DNA of 64,000 nucleotides, taken from contig JADHSM010000007.1 in NCBI GenBank assembly GCA_016776905.1, positions 1 to 64,000 of the forward strand, in the 5' to 3' direction. Both the position numbers and the translations under genes were made by a program. Positions 54,286 through 63,678 of this stretch are shown here, in pieces. Origin of the DNA: Planctomycetota bacterium. Its GTDB lineage: Bacteria > Planctomycetota > UBA8108 > UBA1146. The notes under the pieces are model-generated. The model worked only from the letters and a program-made list of their open reading frames with translations. It was not told where the DNA came from and searched no databases. The stretch's first letter is position 1; every line of letters starts with the position of its first letter.

Positions 54286-55173
54286 ATGGTCACTGATCAA
54301 GAGAATCCTTGTTCATGGTTTTGGCATGACGGCGTGAAGTCTATTTTAACAGATGCACGCATTTCGTGGATGACTCCTGCATTGCTCTATGGTGAATCGG
54401 TTTTCGAAACGATACGGATGGAAAATGGTGTTCCATTGTTCATGGAAGCCCATCTTTCCCGCCTCGAGTCTTCTTTAGAGACTCTAGAGATCGAGGTGAA
54501 GGATTGCTCTCAGAGAGTGCTGAGAGGAATCCAGGAATTGTCCGTCGAAATGGAAAAGAACATTCTTTGGAGAATCAGAGTTACCGTGTTACGTGATGCG
54601 ATCTCAATGAATGGGCTCGATTTTAAGTCTACGGATGGGCACGTGTTCATCACGGCAACGCCTCTCGAAGTGGACGATGATCCGAGCGGCATCTCCGCCA
54701 AAGTGGTCAACGTGAAAAAGATCCCCCCTGAGTGCCTCGATCCTTCCGTGAAGCATGGAAACTACCTGAATAATCTGATCGCTCAGCGGGAAGCTCGAAA
54801 AGCAGGCTTCGATGCCGCTGTGATGTTAACGATGAATGGTGACGTTGCCGAATCCGCGACCGCGAATATTTTCTGGTGTCACGATCAAAATGTATATACA
54901 TGTTCTCGGGAATACGTACTTCCGGGGATCACGCGTCAATGGGTCCTCGAGCAATGTAGGAAGCAAGGGTTTCAGGTTCATGAAGGGCTGTTTTCGGTGA
55001 AGGAACTTTTCTTAGCGGACGAAATATTTTTCAGTTCTTCGATCCAAGGTCTCGCTTACGTTTCGAAGCTCGATCACCAATCATGGAGCGATGCGCCCGG
55101 TCCAATGACCCGTAAATTGCTGTCTTTATATCAGGAAAGTTGTCAATCGATGGCTGGCAGGAGTGTTCTCTGA
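54286..55173 (+). CDS. PLP-dependent aminotransferase class IV
   Basis: Start ATG 54286 (AAGGG 7-10 nt upstream); 295 residues. Fold type IV layout: LLYGESVFETIRMENGVPLF near the N-terminus, PLP-binding lysine at about 156 in SVKHGNYLNNLIAQREA, conserved Glu in DVAESATANIFW, and YVLPGITRQWVLE. Family members are branched-chain aminotransferases, D-amino-acid aminotransferases and aminodeoxychorismate lyase (PabC). Which one applies is not decidable by eye. Being next to an amino-acid oxidase and an acyl-CoA synthetase favours a catabolic role. Its stop overlaps the next start by 1 bp. Confidence 0.85.
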   Translation: MVTDQENPCSWFWHDGVKSILTDARISWMTPALLYGESVFETIRMENGVPLFMEAHLSRLESSLETLEIEVKDCSQRVLRGIQELSVEMEKNILWRIRVTVLRDAISMNGLDFKSTDGHVFITATPLEVDDDPSGISAKVVNVKKIPPECLDPSVKHGNYLNNLIAQREARKAGFDAAVMLTMNGDVAESATANIFWCHDQNVYTCSREYVLPGITRQWVLEQCRKQGFQVHEGLFSVKELFLADEIFFSSSIQGLAYVSKLDHQSWSDAPGPMTRKLLSLYQESCQSMAGRSVL

Positions 55174-57131
55174 TGGTGAAGCCTTGGATACCGACCACCG
55201 AAATCGTCGATACGAGTAATATCGTCCGTTGGATGCGTGATCTCGGTCATGAGGTGGATGCTGAAAACCCTACTGTTGCGGTCAATAATTTTATTCGTTG
55301 GAGTCAAGAATCGAGTGCTGACTTTTGGGACGCACTCATGTTGGATCTTGGCGTGGTATGGACTCAAGGTTACGAACAAACATTAGATCTTTCCAAGGGA
55401 CCTGAATGGGCCGACTGGTTTGTGGGCGGTCGCACCAGTATCGCTTTGAATTGCGTGGACCTTCCAGCCTCCGAAAACCCTGACGATTTAGCTTTGGTCG
55501 GAGAGTCGGAGGACGGCACCGTTCGTCGTTGGACCTTTTCAGAAGTGGCGGACCATGTCGATCAACTCGCGGGTTTGCTTCGTTCGAGAGGGATTCGCCC
55601 AGGTGATCGTATTGGTTGCCTGATGCCGATGGTCGCAGAGGTGGCATTTGCCATGCTGGCGACTATGAAGGTCGGTGCCGTGTTTGTCCCTATATTTAGT
55701 GGATACGCGGCCCCTTCTGTTCGAGAAAGACTCGAAGACGCTTCTGCGAAACTCTTGTTTACGGCAGATGTAGGTTTTCGTAGAGGAAAGTCTTTCGACC
55801 TGAAATCTCATGCTGACGCTGCTTTAGAAAACTTAGAGTGTGTTGAATCCGTGATTGTCCTGAAGAGAGGTGACGGAAGTTGTTCCATGACGCCCGATCG
55901 AGATCTCTGGTGGGATGATTCTCTTCAACAGGAGTTTGCTGATACGAGCACCGAAATGATGCGGGCTATGGATCCCGCCTTGATGATCTATACCAGTGGA
56001 ACCACTGGTAAACCAAAAGGAACAATCCATACCCATGCCGGCTGTATGGCGCAAATGGGCAAGGAACTACGGTTTAATTTTGACGTTGGAAAGCCAGATG
56101 ATCTTTTTTGGTGGTTCACGGATATCGGCTGGATGATGGGACCTTGGGAGATCATCGGTTGTTGGCTCAACAGAACCGCTTTTCTTGTCTGTGAGGGGGC
56201 CCCTGATTACCCCGCTCCCGATCGACTATGGAAAATGGTGGAGCAGCATCGTGTGACACACCTCGGAATCAGTCCCACTGCGATTCGATTACTGATGCGT
56301 TCAGGGGCCGATGTACTCGAAGGGATCGATCTGTCCTCGTTAAGAATTCTGGGATCCACGGGTGAGCCTTGGGATCCCGATAGTTATCGTTGGTTTTATG
56401 AAAACATCGGCAATTCCCAGCTGCCGGTGATCAATATCTCCGGAGGCACGGACATCGTGGGATGTTTTCTCGCACCTTTACCTGTTCTCCCCATCAAGGA
56501 AACGTCTCTTCAGTCTCCAGGTTTAGGAATGGATATCGACGTCTTCAACGATGAGGGCGAATCTATCCAAGAAGAAGTAGGGTATCTCGTTTGTAAAAGC
56601 CCGGCGCCATCGATGACTCGTTCATTGTGGAAAGCCGATACGAAATACATCGAAACCTATTGGTCACGTTTTCCAGGAATCTGGAATCATGGTGACTGGG
56701 CGCGAGTCGATGCTGATGGGCAGTGGTATCTCTCTGGTCGTGCTGATGACACGCTTAATATTGCAGGTCGCAGAGTCGGCCCGGGTGAAGTCGAGTCGGC
56801 ATTGATGGAGCATGCGAGTGTGAGTGAAGCCGCCGCTATCGGTGTGCCAGACGATTTGAAGGGCACAGAACTGATTTGCTTTGTCGTTTTGCATGAAGCG
56901 GCTATTGAGAGTGACGCTCTGCGGGAAGATTTGAAGGATCAAGTCACTTCGGCACTCGGAAAAGTCGACAGACCCAAATCCATCTTCTATGTCGACGATC
57001 TACCAAAAACAAGAAGTGCAAAGATCGTACGTCGATTGATTCGCGCTCGTCACTTGGGCGATACGAACGTGGGAGATCTCAGCAGTATCGCAAACCCTGA
57101 CGCCCTCGATGGGATTTCTCGCAGCCGATAG
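55173..57131 (+). CDS. AMP-forming acyl-CoA synthetase (acetyl/acetoacetyl-CoA synthetase-like)
   Basis: ATG 55173 overlaps the previous stop by 1 bp (TGATG), with AGGAG about 9 nt upstream. The 652-residue ANL-family enzyme activates a carboxylic acid as acyl-AMP, then makes the thioester. The P-loop is MIYTSGTTGKPKGTIH, the A5-A8 region contains NHGDWARVDADGQWYLSGRADD, and the catalytic C-terminal lysine is in PKTRSAKIVRRLIR. The usual SGK is SAK. Length and architecture match acetyl-CoA or acetoacetyl-CoA synthetases rather than long-chain enzymes. Last gene of the oxidase-aminotransferase operon. Confidence 0.9.
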   Translation: MVKPWIPTTEIVDTSNIVRWMRDLGHEVDAENPTVAVNNFIRWSQESSADFWDALMLDLGVVWTQGYEQTLDLSKGPEWADWFVGGRTSIALNCVDLPASENPDDLALVGESEDGTVRRWTFSEVADHVDQLAGLLRSRGIRPGDRIGCLMPMVAEVAFAMLATMKVGAVFVPIFSGYAAPSVRERLEDASAKLLFTADVGFRRGKSFDLKSHADAALENLECVESVIVLKRGDGSCSMTPDRDLWWDDSLQQEFADTSTEMMRAMDPALMIYTSGTTGKPKGTIHTHAGCMAQMGKELRFNFDVGKPDDLFWWFTDIGWMMGPWEIIGCWLNRTAFLVCEGAPDYPAPDRLWKMVEQHRVTHLGISPTAIRLLMRSGADVLEGIDLSSLRILGSTGEPWDPDSYRWFYENIGNSQLPVINISGGTDIVGCFLAPLPVLPIKETSLQSPGLGMDIDVFNDEGESIQEEVGYLVCKSPAPSMTRSLWKADTKYIETYWSRFPGIWNHGDWARVDADGQWYLSGRADDTLNIAGRRVGPGEVESALMEHASVSEAAAIGVPDDLKGTELICFVVLHEAAIESDALREDLKDQVTSALGKVDRPKSIFYVDDLPKTRSAKIVRRLIRARHLGDTNVGDLSSIANPDALDGISRSR

Positions 57132-57148
57132 GCTCCAAGCTGAGCGCT

Positions 57149-58465
57149 TTACTTCTCGTCGGTTTTTGACGTACCTAGGAATGCTCTCGGGTCGGCGGCA
57201 TCTCGCAAACCATCCCCTAGGAAATTGTATGCGAGTACTGCCAAGAAAATGAAGAAGCCTGGAGTGATCAACCATGGGTTGTATTTCATCACTTCAGTGA
57301 CTTGGCAATCCTTGAGTAGCAATCCCCATGAAGAATCCGGCTCTGTGATCCCGAATCCGAGGTAAGACAAAGCCACCTCTCCCAGAATGTAATACGGAAC
57401 ATATAGGGTGGCGGTGACGATCACGATGGAGGCTGTATTCGGCAGTAAGTGTCTTATGATGACACGCAGTGACGACCCTCCAAGAGAGCGTGCTGCTAAG
57501 GCATACTCACTTTCTCTGAGACTGAGAACCATACCTCTGATCATTCTTCCAGTGCTGGCCCAACCCACGATAGCCAGAATGGCCACGATCATGATGTATG
57601 TCTGTCGAGAACTGAGATCGTTAGGAAGCGCATATCGAAGTGTCAGGATTAAGTAAAGACCTGGAATGGCGAGAAGCAATTCGACCAGTCTCATCAGAAG
57701 GAAATCCCAGATCCCGCCAAAGTAACCGGCGAGTCCGCCGATGAAGAGACCGATGGTGATACTGATAAATATGCCGATGAGTCCCACAGACAGGGAGACC
57801 TGCCCGCCGTAAAGAATACGGGTCCATAGATCTCGTCCGAGAATATCTGTACCCATCATAAAGAGGCCGTAGTGAATATTGTCGACTTTGGGACAATCTT
57901 CGATCTTGAGACCCATCAGTTGGAAATTCCCGTGAATTTTGAAGAAACCACAAAGGCTGAATACTTCATGTCTTTCATCAGATCCGATAAAGAAACGGAT
58001 CGGGATCGAGATATTTCTATCTTCGGCGAGGAGGTACTCCATCTCTCCATATTCATCCCAGGATTCGTACTCTCTGAGTGGATGGACGTGGGGGCGAAGC
58101 GTGAAGGAACCTGACGAATCATGAAAATGAACCCCGCCGGTGAACCAGTTCCAACGTTTTTCATAACTGGAGAGAATCACGTCTTCGAAATTCTCGTCTT
58201 CACCGATCAGTTCTCCCGTCTTGACGACGGAGTAACCTCCGAGAAGCATCGGACCGTACTTGACGGTGTATTTGTTGGTTTCGTTCATACCGTAAGGAGC
58301 GATGAAGCCACCAAAGCTGCACATGAGGTAAAGCGAGACGAGGATAAACAATCCTATCATCGCTAATTTGTTCTTACGCAAACGGAGCCAGAGTATTTCC
58401 CAAGGTCCCCGTGGTGGAGGCATATCTGAGTGTTGGCTGTCTGTATTGTGGCTGGAGTCATTCAT
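57149..58465 (-). CDS. Peptide/nickel-type ABC permease, OppC-like
   Basis: This 438-residue inner-membrane permease is longer than the usual 290-310. Residues 60-203 form a large periplasmic insertion between the first helix and GTDILGRDLWTRILYGG. A typical permease follows, with the ABC-contact EAA loop (EYALAARSLGGSSLRVIIRHLLPN, in two parts) and SWGLLLKD. The final codons meet acs convergently (17 bp apart). Start overlaps the partner permease by 1 bp. Some oligopeptide permeases in other bacteria have a similar extra segment. Confidence 0.92.
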   Translation of the reverse strand: MNDSSHNTDSQHSDMPPPRGPWEILWLRLRKNKLAMIGLFILVSLYLMCSFGGFIAPYGMNETNKYTVKYGPMLLGGYSVVKTGELIGEDENFEDVILSSYEKRWNWFTGGVHFHDSSGSFTLRPHVHPLREYESWDEYGEMEYLLAEDRNISIPIRFFIGSDERHEVFSLCGFFKIHGNFQLMGLKIEDCPKVDNIHYGLFMMGTDILGRDLWTRILYGGQVSLSVGLIGIFISITIGLFIGGLAGYFGGIWDFLLMRLVELLLAIPGLYLILTLRYALPNDLSSRQTYIMIVAILAIVGWASTGRMIRGMVLSLRESEYALAARSLGGSSLRVIIRHLLPNTASIVIVTATLYVPYYILGEVALSYLGFGITEPDSSWGLLLKDCQVTEVMKYNPWLITPGFFIFLAVLAYNFLGDGLRDAADPRAFLGTSKTDEK

Positions 58466-59640
58466 TAGGACAACCTTACCCTTGGGTCAACCACCGCCAG
58501 CAAGAGATCCGCGATCAAATTTCCGAAGACCAGCAACAAGGTAGAGATCAATACGCTAGCGAGTACTAAGGGTTCGTCTTTAGCACTGATGGCTTCGAAA
58601 ATGAGGCGACCCAGTCCAGGCCAATTCATCACAATCTCAACAAGAAGCGAACCGCTGAGTAGGCTGGCCAATGAGTATCCAAACAGAGTGACAAGTGGAT
58701 TGACGGCGTTTCTGAAGGCATGTTTGAAAAGTACGCCATTGTTTGAAACACCTTTGGCTCTCGCCGTTCTGACATAATCCTGACTCAGTGCTTCGATCAT
58801 GTTGCCACGTGCCTGCCGCATATATCCTGCCATGGAAGAGGTGCCGAGTACTAATGCGGGAAGAATGAGATGGTGAGCCCGGTCACTGATTTTTCCCCAA
58901 AATCCAAAGGTGTCGTAATCGAGGGATCGCATGTCTCCGATGGGGAAAAGCCCCGTATAGGAGGCAAAGAGCATCGCCAAGAGCGCAAAGAAGACTGTCG
59001 GAATCGACAATCCCAAAAATGCGATGATACCTGCGGAGTGGTCGAGTCGAGAGTTCGGTTTAACGGCAGCGAAGACTCCGAGTGGAATCCCCAACCCGTA
59101 GGCAATAAGAAGAGCTGCGAGAGAGAGTGTCAGGGTATTTAGAAGTCGCTCCGCAATGATTCCGAAGACAGGGCGATTAAACTTATAGGAAATCCCGAAA
59201 TCGAGTGTCATGGCATTCACGAGCCATGAAAAGAACCCTTCGATCGCACCGACTTTACGATAGACCACCGCTTCATCGTCGCATCGGTAGTTCTCTGAAT
59301 TGACGTTGAACTTTAGAAGGGAACGACTCGCTTCCTTCGCGTTCACGACGGTGCCGTCTTTTAAAATTTGCGGTCTGACTTCACCGGTATCTTCGAACTT
59401 CCACTCATGGCCTTGATCTGAAAAGGTGCCTAGGGCGACGAGTTCTGAACGGTTGAGTCGAATCAGGAGACCCGCATTTTCCTTTTGCCTCAGGACCTCA
59501 GTGGTGGACCGTGCTGGGTCCGCTTCCATCTGGCTGTAGAAATCTCCAGGTGCTTGCTTGAGTAGCAAGAACGTGAGAAGTGAGACCACCAAAACCAAAG
59601 GCGGAATCGAGAGAAGTCTGCGCAGGCTGAAGGTCAGCAA
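58465..59640 (-). CDS. Peptide/nickel-type ABC permease, OppB-like
   Basis: The 391-residue partner permease keeps the N-terminal helix (FSLRRLLSIPPLVLVVSLLTF) and the APGDF turn. About 75-80 extra residues follow before the FFSWLVNAMTLDFGISY region. The core helices and EAA loop (DYVRTARAKGVSNNGVLFKHAFRN) are typical. The extension matches the long periplasmic loop of its OppC-like partner, so the two may form a joint surface facing the binding protein. The gene lies between the binding-protein gene (16-bp gap) and oppC. Confidence 0.92.
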   Translation of the reverse strand: MLTFSLRRLLSIPPLVLVVSLLTFLLLKQAPGDFYSQMEADPARSTTEVLRQKENAGLLIRLNRSELVALGTFSDQGHEWKFEDTGEVRPQILKDGTVVNAKEASRSLLKFNVNSENYRCDDEAVVYRKVGAIEGFFSWLVNAMTLDFGISYKFNRPVFGIIAERLLNTLTLSLAALLIAYGLGIPLGVFAAVKPNSRLDHSAGIIAFLGLSIPTVFFALLAMLFASYTGLFPIGDMRSLDYDTFGFWGKISDRAHHLILPALVLGTSSMAGYMRQARGNMIEALSQDYVRTARAKGVSNNGVLFKHAFRNAVNPLVTLFGYSLASLLSGSLLVEIVMNWPGLGRLIFEAISAKDEPLVLASVLISTLLLVFGNLIADLLLAVVDPRVRLS

Positions 59641-59656
59641 GAGGTTATCTCCGAGT

Positions 59657-61630
59657 TCAGGGGGATTTTTTCCAAATAGTTTCGATGTTCCACGTCAACA
59701 TTGGGCGCAAGAGACTGGGCCACAGATTTCCGAGCCGATCCTTTTGAACTGCTGCGTATGAGTTCGCAGCAATCAGATAGATCATAGGAATATTTTGCCC
59801 GATCAATTCTTGCACTTCGTCGTAGTACTTCTTGCGCACTTTGTTGTCGAGTTCTTCGTCCATCATGGCCATGAGCTCGTCGACGCGTGCTTCCCATTCC
59901 GTGGCAGGTTCCGGTTGTTGTGGATACCACGCATGAAGACGGCCGCTGGAGAGCGTGATGTTTTTGCCATTGGCAGGGTCAGGTGGAACACCTGATCCCC
60001 AGCCGAGCAGAATCATATCCCATTTATGGCTGTCTCTAAGACTGGTCACGAGGTCATTGAAAATGATGGGTTTGAAATTGACGTCGAGGCCAGCGCTGAT
60101 CAGGTTCTTGCTGAGCAAGTTTCCGACTTGTTGCCGAAGGTTATTCTCAACATTGGTATTCAACGAGAATGAAATTTTTCGACCTTTGTCATCTTCACGG
60201 ATTCCGTCGCCGTCTGTGTCGATCCAACCCAATTCGTCGAGAAGCGCTCCTGCCTTCTCAAGTGAATGCGGATATTTCTGAACACCATTGTGATACCAAC
60301 TGATATTACCGGGAGTAATGCTGGACCATATGGGAGTCGCTCGGCCTTGGAATGCTGTTCTCTTGATGCCGTCTCGATCGATGGCGTGGTTGACCGCCTG
60401 GCGAAACTTGAGATTGTTGAACCAGTATGATTTTGCGGGATCAACGAATGGCTCCCCAGAGTCGGCGTCTTTTCCCGGATGAAGATTGAAGCATACCCAA
60501 TTGGAATTCAGGCTCACTCCCAATCGTACTAGGTCTGCTGCGTTACTCTTCTCCATGGCCAAGGCTTCTTTGAAGTGGTCCGCTGGTAAGTCCATGAAGA
60601 TGTCTAATTCGCCAGCTTCAAACTTTTGCCAATGGAGATTGACGTCCTTTACAAGGACGATCACGACTTGGTCAAGGTAGGGCAAGCGCTGTTGACGAGC
60701 ATCGACCTTCCAGTAGTAAGGATTGCGTTCGTAAACGATCTTTTCTGCCGGGATGTATTGTTTGAGAATGAATGGACCACAGCCGATGAGATCTGCGGGA
60801 TCACCATTGGAGGTCATTTGTTGGAGGAGGGTCGGGTCTTCTGCTTGAAGGTGGGTGTTCCACTTGTGTTCAGGAATGATGCTGGCATTGCCGACGTGAG
60901 TCAGGAATTGTGAGTCAATTCTATCCAGTTTGAACACGAGGGCGTTTCTGTCCTTATCTGCGGAAACCTTCGGTAAAGTTCCCGTGATCGGATGCTTGAA
61001 GCCGTCTTTGATACTGGTGGCAATCTTTGGATGAAAAATCGCTTGGAACGAAAAGAGGGCATCCTCGACGTCGCATACTTCTCCATCTGACCAACGGATA
61101 CCGTCTCTCATGAAGAAGGTCCAGGTGAGAAGATCGTCTGAGATCTCCCATGACTTCGCCAACTCAGGCTCGGCTTCCCATTTTCCATTGTTGTAAGAAA
61201 CGAGGGAGGAGAAGGCGAGGGCTCTAATTTCCTGATCAGTCGCACCTTTGGGTTCGACAGGGTTGAATGTTTCCACTTCCCCGAGGATCGCGTAGACCAA
61301 CCGCCCGCCGTAGGTTCCTGTGCGATTTTTGACGCTGGCATCAGGGCTGAGACTTCCGGCGAAGGGCGGAGTGGGGGTGCCCACTGGGAGATTCATGTCG
61401 ACTGTTGGCTCGGGTTGCTTGTCACTTTTGTTACGAATCCGCACCTGGGGCTTTTTTGCGACAGGCTTGTCGAGGGTCTCTTTTGCCCCGTTTGGGGAGC
61501 TCGATTGTGGATTCTTGGTCGATTCTTGTTGGCCGCAACCGCCGATAAAGAGCAGAAGGAGGGTCAATTGAAGAATCTTTGTGACAGAGTTCTGACAAGA
61601 GACTTTTGGAAGTCTGAAAAGTGAATGCAT
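59657..61630 (-). CDS. Oligopeptide ABC transporter substrate-binding lipoprotein
   Basis: The 657-residue OppA/DppA-type (SBP_bac_5) protein has a signal peptide with lipobox IGGC, so it is tethered outside the membrane. A low-complexity Lys/Pro linker follows. The binding fold has RLVYAILGEVETFNPV, LAKSWEISDD...WSDGEVCDVEDALFSF, and later HAIDRDGIKRTAF. GAGG is 5 nt before the ATG. It leads the minus-strand operon with the two permeases. No ATPase genes are next to it in this window. Confidence 0.93.
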   Translation of the reverse strand: MHSLFRLPKVSCQNSVTKILQLTLLLLFIGGCGQQESTKNPQSSSPNGAKETLDKPVAKKPQVRIRNKSDKQPEPTVDMNLPVGTPTPPFAGSLSPDASVKNRTGTYGGRLVYAILGEVETFNPVEPKGATDQEIRALAFSSLVSYNNGKWEAEPELAKSWEISDDLLTWTFFMRDGIRWSDGEVCDVEDALFSFQAIFHPKIATSIKDGFKHPITGTLPKVSADKDRNALVFKLDRIDSQFLTHVGNASIIPEHKWNTHLQAEDPTLLQQMTSNGDPADLIGCGPFILKQYIPAEKIVYERNPYYWKVDARQQRLPYLDQVVIVLVKDVNLHWQKFEAGELDIFMDLPADHFKEALAMEKSNAADLVRLGVSLNSNWVCFNLHPGKDADSGEPFVDPAKSYWFNNLKFRQAVNHAIDRDGIKRTAFQGRATPIWSSITPGNISWYHNGVQKYPHSLEKAGALLDELGWIDTDGDGIREDDKGRKISFSLNTNVENNLRQQVGNLLSKNLISAGLDVNFKPIIFNDLVTSLRDSHKWDMILLGWGSGVPPDPANGKNITLSSGRLHAWYPQQPEPATEWEARVDELMAMMDEELDNKVRKKYYDEVQELIGQNIPMIYLIAANSYAAVQKDRLGNLWPSLLRPMLTWNIETIWKKSP

Positions 61631-61951
61631 TGGACCTCAGTTTTCTAGAACCTCAGTTTTTTGGACTCATGGAGCATATGCGGTGAAGGCCTGATTCAAG
61701 CAGCGCTGTTCAGGGCAGTGCTGATTCAGGGTTCTGGTTCGCAGACTCTCCGGGACTGGGAGGATAACGCATTCCACGACGATGGCCATGGTAATCGTGT
61801 GCCTAGCAGGAGCAGAATACGGCATATATTGGCCGGGATGGTCGAACTGGAAGCCCGTTTAGTTTAAGGTGCCCTCCCGATAGCGCACCCGGAAGAAGCG
61901 TTCCCCGGGTTGCACCTTTCTGTGACGGGGTGTGATGAGGAGAAGTTTCTG
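61631..61951. other. Divergent promoter region of two binding-protein genes
   Basis: This 321-bp spacer separates the two divergent substrate-binding lipoprotein genes. It holds a 16-bp doublet (61634-61665) and a loose repeat of CTGATTCA(A/G)G near 61691-61732. Near 61900 CCCGGAAGAAGCGTTCCCCGGG shows dyad character. The short frames inside look non-coding. Confidence 0.5.
61634..61665. repeat. 16-bp doublet beside binding-protein start
   Basis: ACCTCAGTTTTCTAGA (61634-61649) and ACCTCAGTTTTTTGGA (61650-61665) lie in tandem, starting 4 bp from the substrate-binding protein start codon. Confidence 0.8.
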
Positions 61952-63661
61952 ATGAATCCTACTTTTGGTAGCTTGAAATCGTTTTCGCAGAGTATTGCCA
62001 GCGTCTTTCTTTGCGCAGTATTGCTGGCGGGTTGCACTGCCAATACTTCGGGAGATCTCACTGAATCAGGTCTGTTAAAGATCAATAGTGTAGCCACTCC
62101 TTCCGCACAGAATTATTTTCGAATTCCGCTGATGACCAACCCTCCCGACTTGGATCCCATCCTCGTTTCGGATACCACGTCTGATGGTGTGGCTTCTAAG
62201 ATATTTAATACACTTCTCGATTATGACCCCGATTTGAAATTGGAGCCTTGCCTGGCCAAGGCGATGCCTGTGGTTTCAGAAGATGGTCGTGTTTATGACT
62301 TCGAACTCCGAGACGACGTGTCCTTCTCCAACGGTCGGAAGGTCACCGCTCATGATCTTAAATATAGCCTTCAAAGATTAGCGTCGGTCCGTTCTAAAAG
62401 ATCCAATCTCATCAAGCCGATCGTCGGGGCTGAAGAGGCGATAACCGCTTCCCAAAAAAACCAGGTGATCTCACCAGAGATACGTGGCATCGAAGTGATC
62501 GACGATCTCAATCTTCGACTGACTCTCGTGGAACCCTATGCTCCCTTTATCTACAACCTAGCGATGGTGAATACAGCCGCGGTCCCTCGTGAGGTTGTCG
62601 ATGAAGTGGGAGATTCTTTTTCCCGGCAGCCTGTCGGCACGGGGCCATTCGTATTGTCCGAATGGAAAGAGGGGACTTCGATCCTTCTCACAGCTAATAA
62701 AGATTACTTTGAAGGAGCTCCACGTCTTGCCGGGATTCATTATCGGGTCATTCCGGAATCCTTGGCTCAGTTGGAAGAATACAAAGCGGGCAACTTCGAC
62801 GTTTTGGCTGTCACGCAGGGGATATATCCGAAATGGAAGAAGTCTGATAAGGCTGACGAAGTCAAAAGTTGGCCATCATTGGCCGTTCAGTATTATGGAT
62901 TCAATCTTGAGAAAGAGGGTTCTCCCTACGCTGGAAACTCTGAGTCCGCTCGTAAATTACGCGAGGCTGTGAACCTTTCTGTGGATAGAAAATTTCTGGG
63001 AGAGATTTTACTCGAAGGCCGTTTTTACCCGGCGAATGGAATTCTGCCCCCGGGAATCCTAGGCCATAATTCAGAGAGACCTGCTTTCGGGATGGATCGA
63101 GAAAGAGCTCAGGAGCTGCTCGCTGAAGCGGGATATCCCAATGGCGAAGGATTGCCGACCGTGGACCTTTGGTTCAACACTCAAGGTGATAACTCAAAAA
63201 TCGCCCAGGTGGTTCAGGCGGATCTGAAAAAGGTGGGCATTCCCATCGATTTGAAGATGTTGGATTGGGGAGCTTTTATTGAGGCGACCGATTCTGGAGA
63301 ACCGTCCTTCTTTCGCTTGGGTTGGGTTGCGGATTATCCCGATGCCGAAAACTTTCTGGCCTTTCTTTTCCATTCGAAAAATAAAGGATCTGCCGGAAAC
63401 GTCTCGTTCTTCGAAGACAGCGAGGTGGACCGGTTGCTCGACGAGTCGAACGTGATCGCGGATATGGATCAACGACTCGCTCTATTGCAACAGGCAGAGG
63501 CTCGCATCATTGAGAAAACCCCTTGGCTCTTCCTTCTCTTTGGTCGCGAAACAGTACTGCTGAAGCCTTACGTCCGAAACTTCAATCCCACAGGGATGTG
63601 TGACGATGTTCAGGGAAATCATGTGCGTTGGCATCTGGTGGACCTGGAGACGGCCCGCTAG
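61952..63661 (+). CDS. Second oligopeptide ABC transporter substrate-binding lipoprotein
   Basis: ATG 61952 (GGAG about 9 nt upstream; frame open from 61910) gives 569 residues. The signal peptide ends with lipobox LLAGC. SBP_bac_5 features are PPDLDPILVSDTTSDGV, SNGRKVTAHDLKYSLQRL, PVGTGPFVLSEWKEG, ENLRE-type helix around EAVNLSVDRKFLGE, and FHSKNKG. It resembles bacterial peptide-binding proteins more than the minus-strand one does. A permease gene follows 17 bp later. Confidence 0.93.
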   Translation: MNPTFGSLKSFSQSIASVFLCAVLLAGCTANTSGDLTESGLLKINSVATPSAQNYFRIPLMTNPPDLDPILVSDTTSDGVASKIFNTLLDYDPDLKLEPCLAKAMPVVSEDGRVYDFELRDDVSFSNGRKVTAHDLKYSLQRLASVRSKRSNLIKPIVGAEEAITASQKNQVISPEIRGIEVIDDLNLRLTLVEPYAPFIYNLAMVNTAAVPREVVDEVGDSFSRQPVGTGPFVLSEWKEGTSILLTANKDYFEGAPRLAGIHYRVIPESLAQLEEYKAGNFDVLAVTQGIYPKWKKSDKADEVKSWPSLAVQYYGFNLEKEGSPYAGNSESARKLREAVNLSVDRKFLGEILLEGRFYPANGILPPGILGHNSERPAFGMDRERAQELLAEAGYPNGEGLPTVDLWFNTQGDNSKIAQVVQADLKKVGIPIDLKMLDWGAFIEATDSGEPSFFRLGWVADYPDAENFLAFLFHSKNKGSAGNVSFFEDSEVDRLLDESNVIADMDQRLALLQQAEARIIEKTPWLFLLFGRETVLLKPYVRNFNPTGMCDDVQGNHVRWHLVDLETAR

Positions 63662-63678
63662 GGCTGGGACGAGGAATT

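Noticed and set aside
61661..61867. Short open frame between the binding-protein genes
   Set aside because: Composition looks random, with no ribosome-binding site; more likely promoter sequence.
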